From positions 1 to 44,911 of the forward strand of contig JAITND010000007.1 in NCBI GenBank assembly GCA_031290625.1: a stretch of DNA of 44,911 nt, read 5' to 3'. The translations under genes and the position numbers were made by a program. The notes below the pieces were generated by a model, which saw only the letters and a program-made list of their open reading frames with translations, did no database searches and was not told the DNA's origin. This DNA is from Endomicrobium sp. Lineage in GTDB: Bacteria > Elusimicrobiota > Endomicrobiia > Endomicrobiales > Endomicrobiaceae. This document shows positions 21,770-32,840 of this stretch, piece by piece. How positions within the stretch are numbered: position 1 is the first letter of the stretch; every line of letters starts with the position of its first letter.

Positions 21770-22786
21770 TTAATTCTCTGTTATTTTAATTACAGTTCCG
21801 ACAATCTTACTGTCTTTGTTTATAGAAACTGCAGAAATTTTATAACTTCCCGATGATCTTATAACTTTGGTTCCGGGGGTTTCGTTTGCTTTTATCGCAA
21901 GCTTAACTATATTTGGATCTTTTACAGCTTCAAGTATATGCCGTTTGTTTTTCGCAAGATTGTTTTTAATTATTTTTCCTGTAGAATCGCGGCAATACGC
22001 AACCTCGCTCGACGAAGTTAATATTATAAAAGCTAAACTATCATTAATTGACGTCGCGTATGAATATTCAATAATTTTAATCAGGCTTTCGTTGTCTTCT
22101 TCAAGTTTTTCTATTTTCTTTGAGATTTTATCTCTTTCTGTTGTAAAAATATCAGTTATTTCGTTGTATTTTTCGTCTTTTGCATTTTCCGACTTGTTTT
22201 CTAGGCTATTTTTTATTCTGTTAAAAGGGGAAAGTATAAGAAGTTTTGAAAGAAAGCAAAGAATGATAATAATAAGCGTCGTTACGGCTGAAGCTATAGA
22301 GTAATACTTTATTTGCCAATATTTGGCGATTTCTTTGCTTTTTTGAACAGAAACTATACACAGCAAAGTATAATTGTTTGATATTGGTTCTGACAAAAGA
22401 AAAAAATTGTCATCTGGCATTTTCTGAACAATTTCTTTTTTCTGCGTTACGGCTTCATTGTAAATTTGGGCATGTTTTTCAGTATTCCATTCATTTGTGT
22501 TATTGTGTATAATCACTCTGCTATTTTTATCTAGTATAAAACAAGATGTTACATTGGAAGCATTCGCTAGGTATTCAATATTTGAAATAAGACTTATATC
22601 GTCGGAGTTTTGAATTGCTTTGTTTAAATGCGGAATTGCCGCTGTAAGCGCGGTTTGAGTTTTTTCCAATATAAGATTTTGCAAATCTTTTGCTTTGTCT
22701 TTTGAAAGCAAATTTACTATCGGATAGAAAATTCCGCATATGAATAGAAGAGTAAAGAAAGACAAAAATATTATATTCTTCTTCAT
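21770..22786 (-). CDS. Two-TM membrane protein with extracytoplasmic sensor-like domain and cytoplasmic coiled-coil/PAS-like region; no kinase or GGDEF seen
   Basis: N-terminal TM, ~130 aa external segment (NASNVTSCFILDKNSRVIIHN), second TM, C-terminal cytoplasmic domain. Confidence 0.6.
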   Translation of the reverse strand: MKKNIIFLSFFTLLFICGIFYPIVNLLSKDKAKDLQNLILEKTQTALTAAIPHLNKAIQNSDDISLISNIEYLANASNVTSCFILDKNSRVIIHNNTNEWNTEKHAQIYNEAVTQKKEIVQKMPDDNFFLLSEPISNNYTLLCIVSVQKSKEIAKYWQIKYYSIASAVTTLIIIILCFLSKLLILSPFNRIKNSLENKSENAKDEKYNEITDIFTTERDKISKKIEKLEEDNESLIKIIEYSYATSINDSLAFIILTSSSEVAYCRDSTGKIIKNNLAKNKRHILEAVKDPNIVKLAIKANETPGTKVIRSSGSYKISAVSINKDSKIVGTVIKITEN

Positions 22787-22915
22787 AGATAAATTATACA
22801 ATATTTTTTTGTTACAAAGAGCTTGCCTTTTGAGTAAGCGCGGTCTGCGTTCAAAAACTATTACTTAACATCTTTGCAGCGTTGTCTAAACGTAAGATTT
22901 ACGATGGAGCGACTA

Positions 22916-23233
22916 ATGGAAAGAGTAAAGTTGAATATAAGGGTAATTAATGCAGAAAGTTTTTGTCAAAGATTTGTCGGATTTATGTTTAAGAAAGACG
23001 CTGAGTATGCATTGCTATTTAAAAATTGTAAATCAATACATACATTTTTTATGCGTTTTGATTTAGATATTATTTATTTGGATAAATACAACAAAGTTGT
23101 AAAGGTTATAAAACAATTAAAACCTTTCAAAATAGCCCTGCCTCTAAAGAATGCAGTTTCAATTCTTGAAATACCTTCAAACATCATAGAGAATATAGAT
23201 TCTGTAATTGTAAGGAAATTGATTGATTTTTAA
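22916..23233 (+). CDS. DUF192 family protein
   Basis: SFCQRFVGFMFKKDAEYALLFKNCKSIHTFFMRFDLDIIYLDKYNKVVKV...NAVSILEIP: DUF192 pattern. Confidence 0.85.
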   Translation: MERVKLNIRVINAESFCQRFVGFMFKKDAEYALLFKNCKSIHTFFMRFDLDIIYLDKYNKVVKVIKQLKPFKIALPLKNAVSILEIPSNIIENIDSVIVRKLIDF

Positions 23234-23345
23234 ATAAAAATTGAAAATCTTTCTTTTTGACTGTATTATTAAAAAATGATACAATCCTTGAGGCGAAAAA
23301 CCTTGAAATTTAAAACAAATATACAATCAGAGGAAAGCGCGGCAA

Positions 23346-24815
23346 ATGGAAAAAAAAGAACGAGATCAGAATGCAACGCCTATTGAACAAATAATTCAAC
23401 GGAGAAAACAAAAAGCAAAAGACTTTACGGCGGCTGGAATAAATCCTTATCCCGCAAAGTATTTTTTGGATAAAAATAACGCTGAGATACAAAAAGAGTT
23501 TGCATCTCTTGAAAGAGAACAAATCTCAGATGTAAAGGTTAAAGCCGCGGGAAGAGTAATGACTTACAGAAACATGGGTAAAGCGGCTTTTCTTGATATA
23601 AGAGACGGATATTGTAAAATTCAGATATACGTAAGAGCAGATAAAGTTGGGGCGGAAGAATATAAACTTTTCAAAAATATGGTCGACGCATCTGACTTTA
23701 TTGCCGTTGAAGGCATTCCTTTTAAAACAAAAACAAATGAACTCAGCATAATGGTAGAGACGTGGATGATGCTCGCTAAGGCATTTAGACCTCTCCCAGA
23801 GAAGTGGCATGGTCTTAAAGATACGGAGACAAGATACAGACAAAGATATTTGGATTTAATAGCCAACGGCGAAGTTAAAGATGTTTTTGTGAAGAGAAGC
23901 ATGGTTATTTCTGCTATAAGGCATAACCTCCAAGAATTAGGTTTTATAGAAGTGGAGACTCCAATTTTGCAGTCTTTGGCAGGCGGAGCTAACGCAAGAC
24001 CTTTTATAACCCGCCACAATGCTTTGAATATAGATTTGTTTTTGAGAATTGCGCCGGAACTCTTCTTGAAGCGTTTAGTTGTCGGCGGTATGGACAGAGT
24101 TTTTGAAATAGGCAGAAACTTTAGAAACGAAGGCGTTGATAAAGACCACAATCCTGAATTTACGATGATGGAGCTTTATCAGGCGTACGCCGATTACAAT
24201 GATATGATGGATTTGACCGAGACATTAATTAAATCCGCCGCTAAAAAAGTAAACCCTGAACTAAAGCTGGAATTTAGAAGAGCAAAGATGTTTGATTTGA
24301 TAAAAGAATATACCGGGCTTGATTTACTTCCATATGTTGAAAGCGGAAAAATGTTTGAGCAGGTTAAACATTTGAATCTTGATTTGCCTAAGGACGCTAC
24401 AGACAAAAAGATTTTAGATCGAGTTTTTGACGAAAGAGTTATGCCTAATTTAAAGAATCCTACTTTTGTTATGGACTATCCTGCCGTATATTCGCCGCTT
24501 TCAAAGGTCAAATTTGATCAACCAGAAATAGCCGAACGTTTTGAGCTTTACATAAACGGAATGGAAATAGGAAATGCATATTCTGAGCTTAACGACCCTG
24601 AATTGCAGAAAATTAGATTTGCCCAACAGATGGAAGCCAAAAAGAAAGGCGACGATGAAGGTATGCCTTATGACGAAGATTTTATTTTTGCGCTTGAACA
24701 GGGGATGCCTCCAACAGGCGGTTTAGGCATAGGCATAGACAGACTTGTTATGGCGTTGACAGGCGTGGAATCCATAAGGGAAGTGATAACTTTTCCAGCT
24801 ATGAGACCTGGGTAA
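23346..24815 (+). CDS. lysS: Lysyl-tRNA synthetase, class II
   Basis: Class II motifs: [86 protein letters not shown]. Confidence 0.97.
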   Translation: MEKKERDQNATPIEQIIQRRKQKAKDFTAAGINPYPAKYFLDKNNAEIQKEFASLEREQISDVKVKAAGRVMTYRNMGKAAFLDIRDGYCKIQIYVRADKVGAEEYKLFKNMVDASDFIAVEGIPFKTKTNELSIMVETWMMLAKAFRPLPEKWHGLKDTETRYRQRYLDLIANGEVKDVFVKRSMVISAIRHNLQELGFIEVETPILQSLAGGANARPFITRHNALNIDLFLRIAPELFLKRLVVGGMDRVFEIGRNFRNEGVDKDHNPEFTMMELYQAYADYNDMMDLTETLIKSAAKKVNPELKLEFRRAKMFDLIKEYTGLDLLPYVESGKMFEQVKHLNLDLPKDATDKKILDRVFDERVMPNLKNPTFVMDYPAVYSPLSKVKFDQPEIAERFELYINGMEIGNAYSELNDPELQKIRFAQQMEAKKKGDDEGMPYDEDFIFALEQGMPPTGGLGIGIDRLVMALTGVESIREVITFPAMRPG

Positions 24816-24820
24816 ATTGC

Positions 24821-26050
24821 GTGAATGCAATGTCTGTTGAGTTTTTTATAGCGGTAAGATACCTAATGGCTAGGAGAAAAGCTTTTTTCTCTTTGCTCGT
24901 CGCTCTTATTGTCGTAGGCGGCACAACTTTGGGCGTTGCCGCTCTTGTTATAACCCTTGCGGTTATGAGCGGTTTTCAAAGCGATATAAGAAGTAAAATC
25001 TTAGGAATACAGCCGCACATTCTTGTAACAAAAGCCGACGGCGAATCTTTTAACGATTACGTTTCTATGGAAGATAAAATAAAAAGTAATAAAAATGTCG
25101 CAAGCGTTTCTCCATTTATATACAAGCAAGGCGTTGTAAAAGGCGTTGACTCCGCCTCTACGTCGGGCATAATAATAAAAGCCATAGATTATGCCGAAGA
25201 AAATAAAATTTTAAATATTTCAAAACAGATTATTGTTTCAGATGTTAAGTTTAACGGCGAAATTATTGGCGGGAGATCGATAATATTGGGTTGCGAGTTG
25301 GCTAAAAGCGTTTCTGCAGATGCCGGCGACGAAGTTGTTTTGATGTTTCCGACTAGCTTTGGAAGTATTCCCAAAATGTATAAATTTAATGTTTCAGCAA
25401 TAATACAGTCGGGCATGTATGATTTTGATTCCTCTTTGGGTTTTATAGATTTAAAAGAAGGGCAAAGTTTGTTTTTAATGTCTGATTCTATTACGGGTCT
25501 TGACATACATACGACTAATTTTGAAAAAGCGTCTGCGACTGCCGCCGATCTTCAAAAAGACTTGTCTTACCCTTACAAAGCAAAAGCATGGCTTGATATG
25601 AATAGAAATCTTTTTTCGGCTTTGAAGCTTGAAAAAATAATGATGTTTCTTATTTTGGGGCTTATAATAATTGTCGCCGCGTTTAACATTATTTCAAATC
25701 TTTTGCTTTTAAGCGTTCAGAAGTCAAAGGAAATAGGAATAATGTCCGCCATGGGATTTTCAAATTATTCTGTTTCAAAGATATTTTTTTACGAAGGGCT
25801 TATTGTTGGCTCGGTAGGAACGGTATTTGGGATAATTTTTGGTCTTTCAGTAAGTTTGGGATTAAAATATCTTGATATATTTAAACTTCCTAAAGGCGTT
25901 TATTACGTTGATAAACTTCCTGTTTTTATAGCCCCTTTAGATGTAGCGTTTGTGGCTGTAAGCGCTTTTTTTATTTCCGCGTTGGCTGGATTGTACCCGG
26001 CGTATCAGGTTTCAAAATTGAATCCGCTTGAAGCCATAAGATACGGTTAA
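24821..26050 (+). CDS. LolC/LolE-family lipoprotein-releasing ABC permease
   Basis: VEFFIAVRYLMARRKAFFSLLVALIVVGGTTLGVAALVITLAVMSGFQSDIRSKILGIQPHI; FtsX-like C-terminal TMs; followed by lolD. Confidence 0.93.
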   Translation: MNAMSVEFFIAVRYLMARRKAFFSLLVALIVVGGTTLGVAALVITLAVMSGFQSDIRSKILGIQPHILVTKADGESFNDYVSMEDKIKSNKNVASVSPFIYKQGVVKGVDSASTSGIIIKAIDYAEENKILNISKQIIVSDVKFNGEIIGGRSIILGCELAKSVSADAGDEVVLMFPTSFGSIPKMYKFNVSAIIQSGMYDFDSSLGFIDLKEGQSLFLMSDSITGLDIHTTNFEKASATAADLQKDLSYPYKAKAWLDMNRNLFSALKLEKIMMFLILGLIIIVAAFNIISNLLLLSVQKSKEIGIMSAMGFSNYSVSKIFFYEGLIVGSVGTVFGIIFGLSVSLGLKYLDIFKLPKGVYYVDKLPVFIAPLDVAFVAVSAFFISALAGLYPAYQVSKLNPLEAIRYG

Positions 26051-26072
26051 AGACGTTTAATCGGAATGAACT

Positions 26073-26738
26073 ATGAACATAAAAGCCGAAGGTTTGAATA
26101 AGAATTATTGTAAAAAAGACTCTTCCGTCGTGAATGTATTAAAAAACATAAATTTGGACATAACGACTGGTCAAAAAGTAGCTCTAACTGGTCCCTCTGG
26201 CGCTGGTAAAAGTACGCTTATACATATTTTGGGATTGATGGACAGGCCGTCGTCGGGTAAAGTGTACATAGACGGAATTGATTGTTTTGCCAAAAACGAC
26301 AAATATTTGCGCAATACAAGAAAAAAGAGCATAGGGTTTGTTTTTCAATTCCACTATCTTATGCCTGATTTTACAGTTTTTGAAAATATTCTTATTCCCG
26401 TTTGGAAAGATAAAGATTTAAAATTGGAACAAGCGCGCGAGCTTTTGAAAAAAGCCGGACTTTTTCACAGAAAAGATCATTATCCTTCAGAGCTTTCCGG
26501 TGGAGAACAGCAAAGAGCGGCTGTTATAAGAGCTTTAATAAATAACCCCGGCGTAATTTTTGCGGACGAGCCTACCGGTAATTTGGACAGGCGCGCAGGA
26601 CTTGAAATAGAAAGCTTGTTGTTTGCCTCTGCGGCTGATATAGGCGCTACTCTGGTTCTTGTATCCCACGATGAAAATCTTGCCGAAAAAACGGATAAAA
26701 TAATTAGGATTGTTGACGGCTGCGTATTGCAAGCATAA
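26073..26738 (+). CDS. lolD: LolD-type ABC ATPase
   Basis: GPSGAGKSTLIHILGLMDRPSSG, LSGGEQQRAAVIRALINNPGVIFADEPTGNLD. Confidence 0.93.
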   Translation: MNIKAEGLNKNYCKKDSSVVNVLKNINLDITTGQKVALTGPSGAGKSTLIHILGLMDRPSSGKVYIDGIDCFAKNDKYLRNTRKKSIGFVFQFHYLMPDFTVFENILIPVWKDKDLKLEQARELLKKAGLFHRKDHYPSELSGGEQQRAAVIRALINNPGVIFADEPTGNLDRRAGLEIESLLFASAADIGATLVLVSHDENLAEKTDKIIRIVDGCVLQA

Positions 26739-26769
26739 TTCGTATTTCGCATATATGGAGAACGGACAG

Positions 26770-27645
26770 ATGAAAATTTTTCTTGACGGGAAATTAGTTG
26801 AAAAGGAAGATGCGAAAGTTTCCGTGTTTGACCACGGCTTTCTTTACGGCGATGGTATTTTTGAAGGTATAAGAGCTTATAACGATAGAATTTTTAGATT
26901 GAAAGAGCATTTGGAAAGACTTTGGGCTTCGGCTAAAGCCGTCAATTTAGAAATTCCGATGCATAAAAAAGAAATGGAAAAGGCTTTAATAAAAACCATT
27001 TTAGCAAATAAGCTTAACGACGCGTATATAAGGCTTATCGTTACAAGGGGTCGCGGCGATTTAGGTCTTGATCCAAGGAATTGCGCAAACCCGCCTTCTG
27101 TGGTAATAATAACGGATCAGATTAAAATGTATCCTGAAGAATTCTATGAAAAAGGTATGGAAGTCGTAACGGTTTCTACCAGAAGAATAAGGCAAGATTC
27201 TTTAAGCCCAAATATCAAATCGCTTAACTATTTGAATAATATTCTTGCGAAAATGCAGGCTGTAAAAAGCGGCGTAGATGAGGCTATTATGTTAAACGCC
27301 GAAGGATATGTCGCGGAATGTACCGGCGACAATATATTTATAGTAAAAAACGGCGTTCTGTATACTCCGGACGGTTCTGAAGGCGCGTTGATAGGCATAA
27401 CTAGAGACGCAGTTATAGAGCTTGCAAAAAACAAATCAAAATTTCCTGTGAAAGAAGGACGCTTAAGCTTGTACGAGGTTTACACTGCCGATGAATGTTT
27501 TTTAACGGGGACTGCCGCCGAAATAGTTCCGGTTGTTGCCGTTGATTCAAGAGTTATTGCCGACGGAACGCCCGGCAAAATAACAGCTAAGCTTATAAAA
27601 GAGTTTAAAGCGTTAGTTCGTTCGTCAGGTACGCCCGTTAAATAG
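26770..27645 (+). CDS. ilvE: Branched-chain amino acid aminotransferase-like (class IV aminotransferase)
   Basis: MKIFLDGKLVEKEDAKVSVFDHGFLYGDGIFEGIRAYNDRIFRLKEHLERL...SLNYLNNILAKMQA; CTGDNIFIV. Confidence 0.9.
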   Translation: MKIFLDGKLVEKEDAKVSVFDHGFLYGDGIFEGIRAYNDRIFRLKEHLERLWASAKAVNLEIPMHKKEMEKALIKTILANKLNDAYIRLIVTRGRGDLGLDPRNCANPPSVVIITDQIKMYPEEFYEKGMEVVTVSTRRIRQDSLSPNIKSLNYLNNILAKMQAVKSGVDEAIMLNAEGYVAECTGDNIFIVKNGVLYTPDGSEGALIGITRDAVIELAKNKSKFPVKEGRLSLYEVYTADECFLTGTAAEIVPVVAVDSRVIADGTPGKITAKLIKEFKALVRSSGTPVK

Positions 27646-27729
27646 TTTTATTTATAGTCGGCAGAGATTTGTTTAATTAATATTAAATTATTTCTCCGCC
27701 GAAAAAACTTTATAAGTTCTAAGGCGCGT

Positions 27730-30700
27730 ATGCGAAAGGTTATAATATTTTTTATTGTCTTAGTTTTGCCGATCGCCGTATACCGCGCAAGGGGATGTCT
27801 TTTAGTTCCTTACTTGCAAAAATATGTAAGCGACAAAACCGGACGCAACGTATCTATCGGTAATTTTTCCTTATATCCGTTTAAATTAGCTTTTAAAAAC
27901 ATTGATGTGGACGGTTTCATAAAAATCCGAAAGATTACATTTAAATTAAATCTGTTTAAACTTCTGTTTAATATATTCTCGCCTATAGGAACTATAAGGC
28001 AAATTGAAGTCTCTAACCTTGAAATTGATCTAAAAGAAAACCAAACTGTTTCTAATTTAAAATCAGGAGAAAAGAAAGCTATTTTAAAACTTCCAGAAAT
28101 GGAAGTCGACGTTTACATCAATGAAGTTCTAATTAAACAAGAAACAGAATTTTTCAATATAACAGACGCTCATGTCTATGTCGATACAAATACGATAAAG
28201 TTAGATTCAGTTTTACACGCGGCGGGCAACGACATTAAACTTGAAGCTTTATTGAAACAAAAAGAAGGCTATCTTTTTGACGGAACAGTTCTTCTTACGT
28301 CTAAAAATAAGATTAATATGTTTATAACTTTCGAAGGGGTCGTTGATTTAGTATCCTTTAATTCCGATTGGAATATGGCTATTGTAAAGTTAGATTACGG
28401 AGGTTTTGATTTTGGCGGAGCTTCGGGGTCTTTATTAAAAAATGAAAAAGGCGTTGATATTAAAGTCGCTGGTAGTTTCGGAAAATTTGAAATAAACGGT
28501 TTGCTTAGCGATGCAATAAATGCATCGGCGTTTATTGATATTTCTCAAACAAGCAAATCTGTATCCGGCAAACTTAACATGAATTTTAAAAAACGAAAAG
28601 CCTTAAAAGAATTAAATCTCAAGGCTTCAAAATTAAACGCTTTTAATTTTAGCATAGGAAGTTTTGAGTTATTAAGCGGTAAAAATAATAACGGCGCGTA
28701 TAAAATTGTTTGCGACTACGGTTTGAGAAGACGGTTGGAAGCCGTTTATTTACAAGGAGGAGATTATGAAGGCAATTTAATTATAAGAGATAAAAAAGTA
28801 GGATATGTAAAAGGAAATATCAAGACGGGAACAATTACTGTTGACGCTAAAAATATCAATGTAACCGATATGCCCGTAATTCCTATTGCGTTAGAAAACG
28901 TTGATGGAAGAGTAAATATTTCTGGCAATATAAATGAAGTTTCAGGCAAGATAGATTTCTCTTTTATATCCGATATGAGAAAGGTTGGCGCCAAAGGAAC
29001 TATAATACGCAATAAAGATAAATATACTTTTGATTTTTATAAATCTGATGATTCAGTTTTGTTAAAACACGTCGTTTCATGCGGCGATATAATATCTACA
29101 GATTTTAAATTTAAAGAAATTAATATTTTAAACGTTTTACGCATTATAGGGCGTTCAGAAATAGATATTTCAGGAACGGCAGGAGGCAATATAAAATATG
29201 AAAAAGATGTTGGTATAAAACTTGATCTTAGAGTTTTTGACGGAACATTTTACGGGAATGATTTTAAGGAATTTGAAGTAAAAGGAGAAGCGGATTTAAA
29301 TAAACTAGAGATTGAACGTTTTGTTATCAAAAATGCTTCAAATACCGCTATAGCCGATATAAAAGGACTGGCGGGTTTTACAAATGAAAAGCCCGAGTCT
29401 TCTCTGTATATTGACTTAAAAGATATTATCGTACGAGGCGTTAAAATGGACGGTCATAGCGAGTTTCATGGTTATTTAAGCGATGGAAAATTGGTAAAAG
29501 GCGCGCTAAAGAGTATTGGAGCAAAGATAGGCGGCGTTTCTTTGGGAAGCATGGAAGCTGATGTAAATATTTCAACAAGAAAATTTGAGTTGTCAAATTT
29601 AAAATCTGATAATGGATTGAAAGCGACGCTATCGGCAAATTTTAAAAGAAGCAAGATAACTGGCGTTATTGATTTTAAAAATACGAATATAGAAGGAGTT
29701 TATCCTGGAGTCGTTGGTCTTTTAGATGCTTCTGTAAAATTTTCAGGCAAATTAAATAATCCTTATATTGAAGTTTTTTGTTTGTTAAAAAACGGCGCGT
29801 ATTTATCTCAACTCTTTTCTTTATCGTCTGCAATTTCTTATAAAGATGGAATCGCGAACATAAGCAAAGCGGATATTGTCTCCGGTAAGGCTAAAGTCTC
29901 TCTCAAGGGAGAATATTCAAGGGTAGGACGTCTGCAAATAAGCGTAAATAATTTAAACGAGAACATTATAAATGTATTTGCAGGAGTTACATTGCCCTTT
30001 AAGGGCGAACTTTTCGGGGAAGGAGAAATTCGCTTTTCTGATAAAAAACCAGAACTTAAGATACTTCTAAAGACTAAAGATGCTTATGTAAGTTCTTTAA
30101 AATTAAAAGATCTTAAAACTAAAATTGAAATTGTCGATAAAAACGTTACGATAAAGTCCGCTTCCGCGAAGATATCCAATAGCGAAATAAGGGTTGATAA
30201 TGGTTTTTGCGATTTAAATAACAATAAATATTTTTTGGATTTGTTTTTGCTAAATATTCATGCCGGACCGGCGGATTTATTTGGAAACGTTAAACTGTCT
30301 GGCGATATAGCAAAAGAGAGCGGGATTTCTATATTTAATGGCGTTGTTGATTTAAATAATTTGTGGCTGAATAAATATAAATTAAAGTATTATCTTTTTA
30401 ATTATTCCTTTAAAGACGGCAGATTGAAACTTTTTCAAAAACCAACTAGCGAAAATAATGATTTTGACTTATCCGGCGAAATTATTTTTGGCAATACTTT
30501 GTCAGTGAGGAAATTAAATATTGTAAAAAAGTCGTCATATTTTGATATGTCTGGAGATTTTTCAAAAGATCGCATAAATCTTGAAGCGGCGGGTTTTAAC
30601 ATTGATTGGATATTTATGGCAAATCTTTTTGACATACATGGGGAATTAGAAGGCGGCGCCGATATCTATATTAAACTTAAAGGCGAACTGAGCGATCTTG

Positions 30701-32355
30701 AAGGCAGCATGTCGGTTACTTCAACAAATGGGAATTTGATGAATGTTCCGTTTGATAAATTGAGCGTTTATATGGATTTTTATGACGGCCGCGCTTACAT
30801 AAAAGAGGCGTCTGTTGCAAAAAGAAACGGTATAAATATTGATGTAAGAGGTAGTTTCCCTATTCGTTTTGGCGAAAAAACCGCTAAAAAGTTTGTAGAT
30901 ATTGCCTATAAAGTTGAAGATAGTAAACTTAGCATCTTAAATTATCTTTCAGGCGGGTTCTTAAACCCTTTAAATGGTAGATTATTATTGAAAGGTCATA
31001 TAGGCGGAAGTTATAAAAATTTAAAAAGCAATGGCGCGCTTTCAGTTTACAACGGAATGTTTAAGGCTAATGATTACCTTGATAAGATAAAAAATGCGTC
31101 GGTTGAAATATCTCTTACTGACAATTTAATTAAAATTAATAAGTTTACTTTTAATTCAGGAGCAGGCAAAGTAAATATTGCGGGGCGAATAAAGCTTGAG
31201 AATTTTATTATAAATAATTTTGACATTAGAGCTGTTACCGAGGGAAAACGAGGAATTCCTATATCCGTACCCCAGTTGCCTGTTTCAAAATTTATGGGTT
31301 CAAAATCTGTATTGAAAGATTATTCGTCGGGCGAACCTTTGTTTGATATTAAAATTTCCGGAACTTTGGAAAAACCTTTGATTTCTGGTCATATTGTTTT
31401 GGAAAAGACAAGGTTCGCTTTTCCAGGGGAAAAAAATAACGAAAGAACCAATTTTTTGCTTCCAGCAAGCGCTGAGTTTGACTTGAATTTGCGTACCGGC
31501 GTCAATACAAAATTTGAAAAATCAATGGTTTCTGCGTTGATAAACGGAACTTTGCATATAAATGGCAGCCTTAATAATTTAAAAGCTAAAGGAATTATTG
31601 AAGTAACAAGCGGCAGATTGGATTGTTTTGGAATAGGTTTTGATATAGTGAGTTCCAAAATAGAAATAATTGACGACAATCAAATTTATGTAACTGCGGA
31701 AGGGGAAACTGATGTCCCTTCAAAAACAGGCGGCGAACCTGAGACTATAAAATTATTTGTCAAAAGGTGTAAACTATCTGAACTTTCGACGAGCGATGCA
31801 ATAAGCTTTAGCTCAAAAGACGATCCAAATATGGATTCTCAAAAAGCCTTGGCTAAAGCTGCGGGTATGGACCAAGATAAAGAAACAAACTCTTCTGCAT
31901 TTGAAATGTCGCCTGGTTTTATAGCGAAGCAACGGATATTAAGGCTTTTTGATCAGAACTTTTCAACTCCTCTGACAAGGTCGTTGTTGCGTAAAGTCGG
32001 CGTTGCGGATAGTTTTAGGATTTCTTATATCAACACAAACGATACTGTTTCTGAAGACGAAACCATGGGTCTTGCTAATTTGTTGTCTGGGACAAGGTAT
32101 ACGATGGAGAAGAACATAAGTAAAGACATTTTATTAGGATACAACTTAACTTTTGATGAATTTAATAAAAAACTTGACTTGCGACATAGCGTGGAATTGC
32201 GTTATAGATTAGCGCCGAATTTGTTTTTGAAAGGAAGTTACGAGTTTAACGATGAAGAAGGTTCTAGAGAACCGGAGAAATCAATAATGCTTCAATATCA
32301 ATTTAGATTCGGACCGTCAAAAAAACATAAAAATCAACGGGAGAAATCAAAATGA
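27730..32355 (+). CDS. TamB/DUF490-type translocation and assembly module-like giant protein
   Basis: 1541 aa, N-terminal TM, repetitive beta-rich AsmA/TamB-like body, C-terminal segment ISGTLEKPLISGHIVLEKTRFAFPG...SSKIEIIDDNQIYVTAEGETDVPS...RLAPNLFLKGSYEF. Confidence 0.85.
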   Translation: MRKVIIFFIVLVLPIAVYRARGCLLVPYLQKYVSDKTGRNVSIGNFSLYPFKLAFKNIDVDGFIKIRKITFKLNLFKLLFNIFSPIGTIRQIEVSNLEIDLKENQTVSNLKSGEKKAILKLPEMEVDVYINEVLIKQETEFFNITDAHVYVDTNTIKLDSVLHAAGNDIKLEALLKQKEGYLFDGTVLLTSKNKINMFITFEGVVDLVSFNSDWNMAIVKLDYGGFDFGGASGSLLKNEKGVDIKVAGSFGKFEINGLLSDAINASAFIDISQTSKSVSGKLNMNFKKRKALKELNLKASKLNAFNFSIGSFELLSGKNNNGAYKIVCDYGLRRRLEAVYLQGGDYEGNLIIRDKKVGYVKGNIKTGTITVDAKNINVTDMPVIPIALENVDGRVNISGNINEVSGKIDFSFISDMRKVGAKGTIIRNKDKYTFDFYKSDDSVLLKHVVSCGDIISTDFKFKEINILNVLRIIGRSEIDISGTAGGNIKYEKDVGIKLDLRVFDGTFYGNDFKEFEVKGEADLNKLEIERFVIKNASNTAIADIKGLAGFTNEKPESSLYIDLKDIIVRGVKMDGHSEFHGYLSDGKLVKGALKSIGAKIGGVSLGSMEADVNISTRKFELSNLKSDNGLKATLSANFKRSKITGVIDFKNTNIEGVYPGVVGLLDASVKFSGKLNNPYIEVFCLLKNGAYLSQLFSLSSAISYKDGIANISKADIVSGKAKVSLKGEYSRVGRLQISVNNLNENIINVFAGVTLPFKGELFGEGEIRFSDKKPELKILLKTKDAYVSSLKLKDLKTKIEIVDKNVTIKSASAKISNSEIRVDNGFCDLNNNKYFLDLFLLNIHAGPADLFGNVKLSGDIAKESGISIFNGVVDLNNLWLNKYKLKYYLFNYSFKDGRLKLFQKPTSENNDFDLSGEIIFGNTLSVRKLNIVKKSSYFDMSGDFSKDRINLEAAGFNIDWIFMANLFDIHGELEGGADIYIKLKGELSDLEGSMSVTSTNGNLMNVPFDKLSVYMDFYDGRAYIKEASVAKRNGINIDVRGSFPIRFGEKTAKKFVDIAYKVEDSKLSILNYLSGGFLNPLNGRLLLKGHIGGSYKNLKSNGALSVYNGMFKANDYLDKIKNASVEISLTDNLIKINKFTFNSGAGKVNIAGRIKLENFIINNFDIRAVTEGKRGIPISVPQLPVSKFMGSKSVLKDYSSGEPLFDIKISGTLEKPLISGHIVLEKTRFAFPGEKNNERTNFLLPASAEFDLNLRTGVNTKFEKSMVSALINGTLHINGSLNNLKAKGIIEVTSGRLDCFGIGFDIVSSKIEIIDDNQIYVTAEGETDVPSKTGGEPETIKLFVKRCKLSELSTSDAISFSSKDDPNMDSQKALAKAAGMDQDKETNSSAFEMSPGFIAKQRILRLFDQNFSTPLTRSLLRKVGVADSFRISYINTNDTVSEDETMGLANLLSGTRYTMEKNISKDILLGYNLTFDEFNKKLDLRHSVELRYRLAPNLFLKGSYEFNDEEGSREPEKSIMLQYQFRFGPSKKHKNQREKSK

Positions 32356-32840
32356 AAGTTAAGATAAAAACTATGATAGAAAATCCTTCTTAAAAGAGTT
32401 TGAAAATTTTGCCGTTAAAGGCAACGCTATTGACATGTCCGTCGGTATTATCATAGGAGCGGCTTTCGGAAAAATAGTCGATTGTTTGGTAAAAGATATA
32501 ATAATGCCGCCGATATGCTTGCTTTTAGGGGACTTTGATTTTACCAATCTCTTTATAGTTTTGAAGGAAGGGAAAACTTTAAAAGAGCCTTATGAAACGT
32601 TTGCCGCAGCTCGATGCGTAGGAGCTGTAACTATTAATATAGGATTGTTTTTAATGTTTTGATTTCGTTTGTAATAATAGCGTTTTGCGTATTTATTATG
32701 ATAAAGTTTATAACTAAGCTCAAGCGGAAGACTGATCCGGATCAGGTTAATACAAAAGAATGTCCTTTTTGTTGTTTACAATACCCGTTAGGGCTGTAAA
32801 ATGTCCGGACTGTACGGCGGATTTGAATAGTCAAAAATGA
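32352..32840 (+). pseudogene. mscL: Large-conductance mechanosensitive channel, multiply frameshifted
   Basis: Across frames: [13 protein letters not shown] / [47 protein letters not shown] / [38 protein letters not shown] / IPVRAVKCPDCTADLNSQK*. Confidence 0.9.
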
